Positions 6,943 to 11,581 of a stretch of DNA of 11,581 nucleotides are shown here, in pieces. Every line of letters begins with the position of its first letter. Within the stretch, counting starts at the first letter, position 1. The stretch is from Alphaproteobacteria bacterium UBA6347 (lineage in GTDB: Bacteria > Pseudomonadota > Alphaproteobacteria > CAAGCB01 > CAG-977): positions 70,569-82,149 of the forward strand of contig DJRZ01000028.1 of the NCBI GenBank assembly GCA_002440235.1, given 5' to 3'. The notes under the pieces are model-generated. The model saw only the letters and a program-made list of their open reading frames with translations. It was not told the origin of the DNA and searched no databases. Made by a program: the position numbers and the translations under genes.

Positions 6943-7596
6943 ATGGTGGAAAGAAAAATTCCGGAAACTTTGGACGAAGCGTACAAACTGGCGGCGGAGG
7001 CGAAGCCCTCTTTGGACGCTTTCGGCGAAAAGCTGGCGAAGCAGTTCGGGTGCGAATTTAAATCCGCGCCGCTGAAAGGTCGCGAACGCGCCGAGGAAAA
7101 ACTGAACGCGAAATACCGCGGCGACGTGTCGCAGTTGCAGGATCTGGCGCGCTGCCGTCTGATCTGCGATTCGCTGGAACAGGTCGACGCTATTAAAAAA
7201 GCCGTTAAAGAATACACGACGCCGATTCGCGAAGCCGACCGCATGGACAAGCCGAACGAACGCGGATATCGCGATCTGAAATACGTCTTTCCCGAAAAGA
7301 ACGGCTTTGCCGTCGAAATGCAGATTCAGCTGAGCGATTTCGCGCTGGCGGACAAGGAAACGCACCGGCATTATGAAAAAATCCGTTCCATTACGGCGGG
7401 CGCCAAAGACCGCCCCTTGACCGAATCGGAACAGAAGGAAATCGCCATGCGCGAAAAAATCTGTCAGGGGCTGTATATGGACGCGGCGCTGTCGTTCAAC
7501 AAACGCACCAAAGGGCGCAAGCTGAAAATCGAACAGGACAAACAGCCTGCCGCACTGATGATCAAAGCCAAAAACGCGAAAGTCGGGGGGCGGTGA
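6943..7596 (+). CDS. RelA/SpoT-like nucleotidyltransferase-domain protein
   Basis: A 217-residue cytoplasmic protein. Residues about 42-150 follow the RelA/SpoT synthetase fold: LKGRERAEEKLNAKYRGD (44-61) gives the basic helix, LQDLARCRLICDSLEQV (65-81) the D67-bearing strand, RGYRDLKYVF (107-116) replaces the classical YxSxH loop, and AVEMQIQL (123-130) carries the conserved glutamate E125. HRHYEKIR (141-148) follows. The GYRDxK form matches a divergent RelA/SpoT-domain subfamily I recall from effectors and phage-type proteins, not housekeeping RelA or SpoT. There is no HD hydrolase, TGS or ACT domain. Members may make (p)ppGpp or transfer pyrophosphate to other substrates such as tRNA; activity here is unknown. 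AAGGCGG lies 8 bases before the ATG. The stop overlaps the next start by one base. The basic tail (RTKGRKLKIEQ, AKNAKVGGR) may bind nucleic acid. Confidence 0.72.
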   Translation: MVERKIPETLDEAYKLAAEAKPSLDAFGEKLAKQFGCEFKSAPLKGRERAEEKLNAKYRGDVSQLQDLARCRLICDSLEQVDAIKKAVKEYTTPIREADRMDKPNERGYRDLKYVFPEKNGFAVEMQIQLSDFALADKETHRHYEKIRSITAGAKDRPLTESEQKEIAMREKICQGLYMDAALSFNKRTKGRKLKIEQDKQPAALMIKAKNAKVGGR

Positions 7597-7790
7597 TGGA
7601 AAAGGTTTCTTTGCGTTATTTCAAGGTCGGGGTCGTTCCCGTCAAGGTCGAATACACCGAATACGGCGCGCGGGCGGCTTACGCGTTTGAAAACGGCGCG
7701 TTCAAAATCGACAACGCCTATATCGCCGAAATCGCCAAGGGCGAAGAGGTCGAGGAATTGACAAAATCGGCGTTTGAAAAGCTGCTTTAA
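7596..7790 (+). CDS. small unrecognised protein, overlapping partner of the RelA/SpoT-like gene
   Basis: A 64-residue protein starting at the ATG that overlaps the upstream TGA as TGATG, with a GGGGGG run (7585-7590) as ribosome-binding site. A GTG one codon earlier is a less likely start. It begins with beta-type sequence (VSLRYFKVGVVPVKVEYTEYG), followed by AYAFENGAFKIDNAYIAEI and a charged C-terminal helix (KGEEVEELTKSAFEKLL). It is acidic toward the C-terminus, unlike the basic tail of its partner. It has no signal peptide or membrane segment. I recognise no family. Tight coupling to the RelA/SpoT-like gene suggests the two act together, possibly as antitoxin and toxin, but nothing in the sequence proves this. 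A hairpin terminator begins 33 bases after the stop. Confidence 0.8.
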   Translation: MEKVSLRYFKVGVVPVKVEYTEYGARAAYAFENGAFKIDNAYIAEIAKGEEVEELTKSAFEKLL

Positions 7791-7799
7791 ATTCAAGCC

Positions 7800-7857
7800 T
7801 TTTTCAATCGCTTTCATCATTTTCGGGGGACAAAACCATTTTGCCCTCCGTTTTTAT
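7800..7857 (+). repeat. left copy of a 57-58 bp direct repeat; frameshifted remnant of a DUF5662-like gene end
   Basis: This segment matches 11364-11420 in the same orientation at 46 of 58 aligned positions, including an identical 14-base core ACAAAACCATTTTG. Read on the minus strand it encodes IKTEGKMVLSP and then, after a one-base shift caused by an extra G in the run at 7825-7829, PKMMKAIEKGL. The intact gene at the right copy reads IKNRDKMVLSPKTIELIEKNL. The left copy has no open upstream frame (a TAG stop lies just beyond it), so as protein it is at most a remnant; as RNA it is the terminator described at 7824-7856. Confidence 0.6.
7824..7856 (+). terminator. Rho-independent terminator of the RelA/SpoT-like operon
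   Basis: CGGGGGACAAAA (7824-7835) pairs with TTTTGCCCTCCG (7839-7850) around a CCA loop, with 11 of 12 positions paired including one G-U, followed by TTTTTAT. It closes the plus-strand pair upstream. The element is also the core of the direct repeat found again at 11364-11420. Confidence 0.8.
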
Positions 7858-7858
7858 A

Positions 7859-7888
7859 TTGCCCGAAAAAGCGGGATTTGACTATACT
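7859..7888 (+). promoter_or_regulatory. promoter of the structured RNA / autotransporter transcript
   Basis: TTGCCC (7859-7864), an 18-base spacer and TATACT (7883-7888) predict transcription starting near 7895. AAAAGCGGGA occurs on both sides of the -10 box (7867-7876 and 7906-7915) and could be a repeated operator. I see no other good promoter before the autotransporter start. Confidence 0.55.
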
Positions 7889-7894
7889 ACCTCT

Positions 7895-8160
7895 ATTCCC
7901 GCCTTAAAAGCGGGACAGCGCCTTGGCGGGCGCGGAGCCGTGAGAAGCTCTTTTCAAGAAACAGGCGTTTGATATGAACGCCGTAATCCGTTTCGCGTAG
8001 CGTGAAGCGGAATTGTATCCCCGATTCGTTTGAAGGTCGGGGAGGTTTTGACGTATGTTCAGAAGCCCCGATTTAAATCGGAACGCTTTAAAGGTCAAAC
8101 GATCATTTGTTTCTTGATGATTTCTCAACTCCCCGACCGCTTTTCCTGGGCGGTCTTTAG
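7895..8160 (+). ncRNA. large structured RNA, probable attenuator leader of the autotransporter gene; class unknown
   Basis: The gap holds no credible protein gene but dense RNA structure. Two 5-bp hairpins open it (7898-7902/7910-7914 and 7918-7922/7929-7933). A long closing helix follows: 7954-7963 pairs perfectly with 8108-8117 (10 bp), continued by TGAGAA (7941-7946) with TTCTCA (8122-8127). Inside lie four branches: 7964-7969/7977-7982, 7987-7997/8001-8011 (with G-U pairs), CCCCGA/TCGGGG (8019-8024/8037-8042), and 8047-8052/8094-8099 capped by the palindrome 8068-8081. An alternative 10-bp pairing, 8035-8044 with 8129-8138, would form a pseudoknot with the closing helix and exclude the terminator at 8135-8155. 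I find no hallmarks of tmRNA, RNase P RNA, SRP RNA, 6S RNA, T-box, TPP, FMN or cobalamin elements. It could be a riboswitch-like leader or a separate small RNA that ends at the terminator. Confidence 0.6.
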
Positions 8161-8165
8161 TTTAT
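8135..8165 (+). terminator. intrinsic terminator/attenuator just before the autotransporter gene
   Basis: GACCGC (8135-8140) pairs with GCGGTC (8150-8155) around a 9-base loop, followed by TTTAGTTTAT. It is modest in strength and lies only 20-30 bases before the start codon at 8186. The 5' arm is also the 3' half of the competing 10-bp pairing with 8035-8044, as expected of a regulated attenuator. Confidence 0.55.
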
Positions 8166-8185
8166 AAAAACGGAGGAAAGAAATC

Positions 8186-11100
8186 ATGAAACAATCCGAA
8201 ACGACTTTGAAAACTTTAGCGCGCCGCTATCGTGCGGTTTTATTGAAATGCGCTTTGATTAATCTGGCGGCTTTTGCGGTCGTTTCACCGGCGCGGGCTT
8301 TGGACATATCCTCCGGCACTTACAAAGATGAACAGATCAGCGATACGGACATAACCGTTTCCGGCGGAACATTCGACAACGTTATGATATCCGCCGGAAA
8401 TTCATTGAAAATAACCGGCGGCACGTTCCGCGGAACATTTGATGCCGATACAATACCTTATTATATGGTTTTGTCCGGCAAAGATGTGACAATCACCGGT
8501 GGTACGTTCAGTGGATCGTTCAATGCCGGTCTTGTAACGAATTTAAATTTGTCCGGCGGAAATTTTGACGGTCTTGATTGGTGGGAATATGGCGGAGCCG
8601 CAAACGATTTGAACATTGATACGGATAGAACGGTTTTAAATTTGAAAGCCGGTAAGAATTTCCACGATTTACACGCGGGGCAAATGAACATTTCCGGCAA
8701 CAGGGGGATTTCTCTGACAAAAACAAATTTAAGCGTTGGAACGTTGTCCGGCAAGGCGACGTTGAACAAAGGCACGTTTGCGGGAAACTTTGAGTTTCCG
8801 TTTTTAAAGCATTTGTTCGGCGATAAAATTTTGTACGGAATTGAAAGTGTGGGAGTAGGCGAAACTGTTGTAAGCACCAACTTTGACAACGCCGACTTGG
8901 TATTGAACGAAAATTCGTTGGTTGGGATTGGTCTTTTCGCCGAAAGCATTTCCGCCGCCGATTACGGCAAAGTCAAAGATTATGCCGACGCCGATATTCG
9001 CTTTGATGATTGTTGGAAGGATGTTTCCGCCGTCCGGAATAAATTGACACAAGCCGAGATCGCGGATTCGGTCGGCGTCATTTTGTCCGAATTGAAAAAA
9101 GTGGACGCGACGACAAAAAAACGCGACGATTTGCCGAACAGCGTTGACGAGGTGTTTTATACATTCGGCTATTTTTTACAAGATTCGGAAACGAGTATGC
9201 CTACGGATTTGAGAAAGCTCGTCACTGACGCTTGGGACAACGGGGAATCGCCGGATTGGGAATATCTGGAACAAAAATTGTACGAAGTGTACAACAATAT
9301 GAACGCCGCTTTAGATGATTGGGGCGGAAACGTGACGGTTCAAAATTCCGTTGTCACGATGAACGGAACGTCGGGATTGATCAACGACAGTTTCAAATCG
9401 GGGAATCTGACCGTTTCCAATTCGACGGTCAATGTTAACGGCAACAACGAAGTTTCCGCCAGAACCGGAACGGTTTTATTGGACAATTCGACGCTGAATA
9501 TTGCCAAAAACGCGGTTTTGAACGTCGGGTCGAATGACGGAAATGTTTTGCATTTTGAAAACGGCGGACGGTTGAATTTGGGCGGCGTGTTGAACGCGCA
9601 GGCGGATTTTTCAGAAACGCAAATCAATTTTCAGCATGAAAACGCCCGCATCCGGGGAACGATATCCGGGACGGCGTCGTTGAATTTTTCGGATAACTAT
9701 TCGCTTTCCGCGTTGAAATTCGCCGACGGTACCGTGATTAAGAACATCACCATCGCCGCCGGAAAAACTTTGGATATAGGGGCGGGAACGTTAAAGGCCG
9801 ACAGCATTACGGGCGGGACGATCTCCGCCATATTGACGGACGCGGCGAAAACGTCCGCCATCATTAAGGTTGATACGTCCGCAAGCAATGTGACGTTGAA
9901 ACTGGGAATGTCAGGCGTTTCGCGCGACGTGACGACGCTGTATAAAATCACGGACGGAACGGGATTTAGTTTGGGGGATTATTCGACATCGCGCTATGCC
10001 GTTTCCAAAACGTACTTTGATCCGCAGGACGCGAAAAACGTCGGACGCCTGCAAGATTGGGACGGCGGCAATTTATATATTCTGCGGCTGGCGTCGGCGT
10101 CCGAAGCCGTTATCGAAGATTTGGAAAAGGCCGGAGAAAAAGTGTCGCAAACGCAGCGCGACGCGTCAAAGATTTTGGATATTGAAGAGGATCTTTTTTC
10201 AAAATTTGATAAAAAAGTCCGGAAGACGGTCGATCGCGTCAATACGTTGCTGGACGAGGCGGATGAAAAAACGGCAAAGCAGATTTTGCGCGAAGTCGCC
10301 CCCGATGTGACGCAATCCGCGAATACGGCCGCTTCCAACGCCGCAAAATCCGTCATCAACGTCGTTCAAACCCGTTTCGGCGGTTTTTCGGAATACAGGG
10401 GAGGCGGCTATGGTTATCGCCGAGCCGGATACGGCGATTATTCCCGCCGTTACCGCGGGCGTTCGGGCGGCGATTTTGAAGCCGGACGCGTTTCCGTTTG
10501 GGCGCAGGGCATGATGAACTATGCAAAGCTTGATAAAATCGACGGTTTTAACGCCCATACCGGCGGTTTTGCGGCGGGATTGGAAGGAAATCTTTCGGAC
10601 GGCTTTAAATTAGGCGCAGGGTACGCTTTTGCTTCGACGGATATCGGGACGGAACGTGCTGCGACCGACGTTGATACGCACACGGGCTTTATATACGGCG
10701 AATACAAACCGCACAAAGCCTATGTGAATGCTGTCGTCAGTTACGGTCGTTCCGAATACGACGAAAAAACGCGCTTGGCTGAAATGAAAAGCAATTATAC
10801 GACCGACGCCGTTTCCGCGCAAACGGCGGTCGGATACGACTTTGGCGCATTCAGTCCGGAAGCCGCCCTGCGCTTCACGAATATTCGCCAAAACGCATAT
10901 ACCGACGCGCTTGGAGCGAGGTTGAAAAAATCGATTCAAAACACTTGGACGGGGGTTGTCGGGGCGAAGTTGTCCAGCGACTATTATTTGAATTTTGCGC
11001 CGTCCATCGGGGTGACGCCGGAATTGAAAGTAGCGGCGACATATGATTTCAATCAGGACAACGATAGCAGAACGGTCGTTTTGCCGGATCTGACTGAATA

Positions 11101-11263
11101 TCGGATCAAAGGCGATCCTTTGGATAGATTCGGCGTCGAAGTCGGCGCGGGTTTGGCGATCGCGTTCGGGCGCGGCGGCGAATTGTCGCTGAAATACGAA
11201 GGGCGTTTTAAAAATGATTACGCCGATCACACGGGCATGGTGAATCTGAAAGTGAATTTCTGA
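8186..11263 (+). CDS. autotransporter (type V secretion) with beta-helical passenger
   Basis: A 1025-residue outer-membrane protein. Residues 1-39 are a long signal peptide (basic start, hydrophobic CALINLAAFAVVSP, cleavage after ARA). The passenger (about 40-635) is rich in Gly, Asn, Ser and Thr. It begins with four imperfect repeats of a SGGTF/TGGTF type (near 59-63, 77-81, 104-108 and 122-127), typical of beta-helices. Residues about 255-375 are a more helical, charged insert. A helical hinge (637-730, EKVSQTQRDASKIL, LREVAPDVTQSANTAASNAA) leads to a Tyr/Gly/Arg-rich linker (735-762). The barrel (about 766-1025) starts VSVWAQGMMNY and ends in phenylalanine (LKVNF), the usual outer-membrane assembly signal. 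GGAGG lies 9 bases before the ATG. Codons are more AT-rich (many TTG, AAA, GAT) than in neighbouring genes. The passenger's target is unknown; adhesion is the usual guess. Confidence 0.9.
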   Translation: MKQSETTLKTLARRYRAVLLKCALINLAAFAVVSPARALDISSGTYKDEQISDTDITVSGGTFDNVMISAGNSLKITGGTFRGTFDADTIPYYMVLSGKDVTITGGTFSGSFNAGLVTNLNLSGGNFDGLDWWEYGGAANDLNIDTDRTVLNLKAGKNFHDLHAGQMNISGNRGISLTKTNLSVGTLSGKATLNKGTFAGNFEFPFLKHLFGDKILYGIESVGVGETVVSTNFDNADLVLNENSLVGIGLFAESISAADYGKVKDYADADIRFDDCWKDVSAVRNKLTQAEIADSVGVILSELKKVDATTKKRDDLPNSVDEVFYTFGYFLQDSETSMPTDLRKLVTDAWDNGESPDWEYLEQKLYEVYNNMNAALDDWGGNVTVQNSVVTMNGTSGLINDSFKSGNLTVSNSTVNVNGNNEVSARTGTVLLDNSTLNIAKNAVLNVGSNDGNVLHFENGGRLNLGGVLNAQADFSETQINFQHENARIRGTISGTASLNFSDNYSLSALKFADGTVIKNITIAAGKTLDIGAGTLKADSITGGTISAILTDAAKTSAIIKVDTSASNVTLKLGMSGVSRDVTTLYKITDGTGFSLGDYSTSRYAVSKTYFDPQDAKNVGRLQDWDGGNLYILRLASASEAVIEDLEKAGEKVSQTQRDASKILDIEEDLFSKFDKKVRKTVDRVNTLLDEADEKTAKQILREVAPDVTQSANTAASNAAKSVINVVQTRFGGFSEYRGGGYGYRRAGYGDYSRRYRGRSGGDFEAGRVSVWAQGMMNYAKLDKIDGFNAHTGGFAAGLEGNLSDGFKLGAGYAFASTDIGTERAATDVDTHTGFIYGEYKPHKAYVNAVVSYGRSEYDEKTRLAEMKSNYTTDAVSAQTAVGYDFGAFSPEAALRFTNIRQNAYTDALGARLKKSIQNTWTGVVGAKLSSDYYLNFAPSIGVTPELKVAATYDFNQDNDSRTVVLPDLTEYRIKGDPLDRFGVEVGAGLAIAFGRGGELSLKYEGRFKNDYADHTGMVNLKVNF

Positions 11264-11287
11264 TTTCCGGATATTGCATCACAATAT

Positions 11288-11315
11288 AAAGGCGGGGAAC
11301 GTGTCCCCGCCTTTT
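11288..11315. terminator. bidirectional terminator after the autotransporter gene
   Basis: AAAGGCGGGGA (11288-11298) pairs perfectly with TCCCCGCCTTT (11304-11314) around ACGTG. T and A runs on the two sides let it stop both the autotransporter transcript and the converging minus-strand gene. Confidence 0.88.
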
Positions 11316-11339
11316 GTGCGGGTGTGACCGCAGGACTTG

Positions 11340-11581
11340 TTAAAATCCCATCGAATCCAGATTTTTTTCGATCAGTTCGATCGTTTTCGGGGACAAAACC
11401 ATTTTGTCCCTGTTTTTTATGAAAAAATCGCGCACGTCGGCGCGTTTCCAGTTTTTGCCGCGTTGCGTCCTGCCCGCGCCCGCCCAGTCGCACAGCATTT
11501 CCCTCACGTCCGTTTCGTCCATGTCCAGCGGTACCGTGTCCGTGTCGCACGGCAAAATCCAATGTTGCCAGTGGTGGCGCG
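11340..11581 (-). CDS. DUF5662-like protein, C-terminal fragment
   Basis: The last 79-80 codons of a gene that enters from the right edge and ends with TAA at 11342-11340. The visible part reads RHHWQHWILP, then LDMDETDVREMLCDWAGAG, a basic WKRADVRDFFIKNRDKMVLSP and IEKNLDSMGF. The HHWQ-W start, the EM-CDW-GAG motif and the K-M-x-L-x-P segment match the pattern I recall for DUF5662, a small family of unknown function common in bacterial and phage genomes. The real start lies outside the window. The coding 3' end overlaps a perfect inverted repeat (11390-11410) that on the plus strand looks like an intrinsic terminator, and it is the right copy of the direct repeat. It converges with the autotransporter gene across the terminator at 11288-11315. 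Confidence 0.7.
   Translation of the reverse strand, partial: RHHWQHWILPCDTDTVPLDMDETDVREMLCDWAGAGRTQRGKNWKRADVRDFFIKNRDKMVLSPKTIELIEKNLDSMGF
11364..11420 (+). repeat. right copy of the direct repeat, with an embedded terminator-like hairpin
   Basis: This matches 7800-7857 in the same orientation. It contains GGGACAAAA (11390-11398), the loop CCA and TTTTGTCCC (11402-11410), a perfect 9-bp stem, then TGTTTTTTAT. On the plus strand this has all the features of an intrinsic terminator, yet it lies within the coding 3' end of the minus-strand DUF5662-like gene. It could act as a back-up stop for transcripts passing 11288-11315. Confidence 0.65.

Noticed and set aside
5338..7371. A very long (677-codon) open frame on the minus strand opposite ugd and the RelA/SpoT-like gene.
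   Set aside because: It runs antisense to genes with clear catalytic motifs and has the Arg/Phe/Val-rich, low-complexity look of an antisense shadow in GC-rich DNA.
7464..7820. A minus-strand open frame beginning MMKAIEKGL as an intact DUF5662-like paralogue.
   Set aside because: Only about 20 codons resemble the family and they need a one-base frameshift. The rest is antisense to the two plus-strand genes, so it is at most a remnant.
7904..8128. A 74-codon open frame on the minus strand across the structured RNA region.
   Set aside because: It has no ribosome-binding site and no recognisable family. The region is explained by long paired helices and a plus-strand promoter, and the frame is probably a by-product.
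7890..8165. The intergenic RNA as tmRNA, RNase P RNA, 6S RNA, SRP RNA or a common riboswitch.
   Set aside because: I looked for the hallmark sequences of these RNAs (for example a tmRNA tRNA-like end, RNase P core sequences, T-box and TPP motifs) and found none. A covariance search could still overturn this.

Overview
The window reads as part of an alphaproteobacterial chromosome. The clearest sign is a full-length GcrA cell-cycle regulator (minus strand, 2167-2640), a family confined to Alphaproteobacteria. Most genes are GC-rich with CTG/GCG-type codons and clear Shine-Dalgarno sites. An RquA-like quinone methyltransferase, a DUF4139 protein and a large autotransporter suggest a Gram-negative, possibly host-associated or oxygen-limited organism; that last point is inference.

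Layout from left to right. (1) 1-210, minus: the N-terminus of a TRAM-type, Fe-S RNA uracil methyltransferase (RlmD/TrmA family), cut by the window edge. (2) 277-1717, plus: a NarL/FixJ response regulator and an RquA-like methyltransferase, 13 bases apart and probably one operon. (3) 1802-2116, plus: a small unrecognised protein with its own promoter and a strong ribosome-binding site. A GC-rich hairpin separates it from the converging minus-strand block. (4) 5390-2167, minus: a probable operon of a secreted DUF4139 protein, a translationally coupled unrecognised exported protein, and gcrA. (5) 5563-6861, plus: UDP-glucose 6-dehydrogenase, divergent from block 4, with a promoter for each direction between them. 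(6) 6943-7790, plus: a RelA/SpoT-like nucleotidyltransferase-domain protein overlapping a 64-residue unrecognised protein, behind a near-consensus promoter and ahead of a terminator. (7) 7791-8185: no protein gene, but a promoter, a large structured RNA and a terminator just before the next gene. (8) 8186-11263, plus: a 1025-residue autotransporter with a more AT-rich composition than its neighbours, closed by a bidirectional terminator. (9) 11340-11581, minus: the C-terminal part of a DUF5662-like protein running off the right edge.

The most interesting stretch is 7791-8185 with the gene it precedes. About 270 nt between a good promoter and the autotransporter start can fold into a multi-branched RNA. 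A 10-bp pairing (8035-8044 with 8129-8138) excludes the terminator hairpin at 8135-8155. This is the layout of a transcription attenuator or riboswitch, but I could not assign it to a known class. The RNA and autotransporter are bracketed by an imperfect 57-58 bp direct repeat (7800-7857 and 11364-11420). Its right copy is the coding 3' end of the DUF5662-like gene, and its left copy looks like a frameshifted remnant of the same gene end. The RNA plus autotransporter may therefore be a module inserted or rearranged at that gene's 3' end.

A second candidate system is the RelA/SpoT-like gene with its overlapping small gene, which resembles a toxin-antitoxin layout but is unproven.
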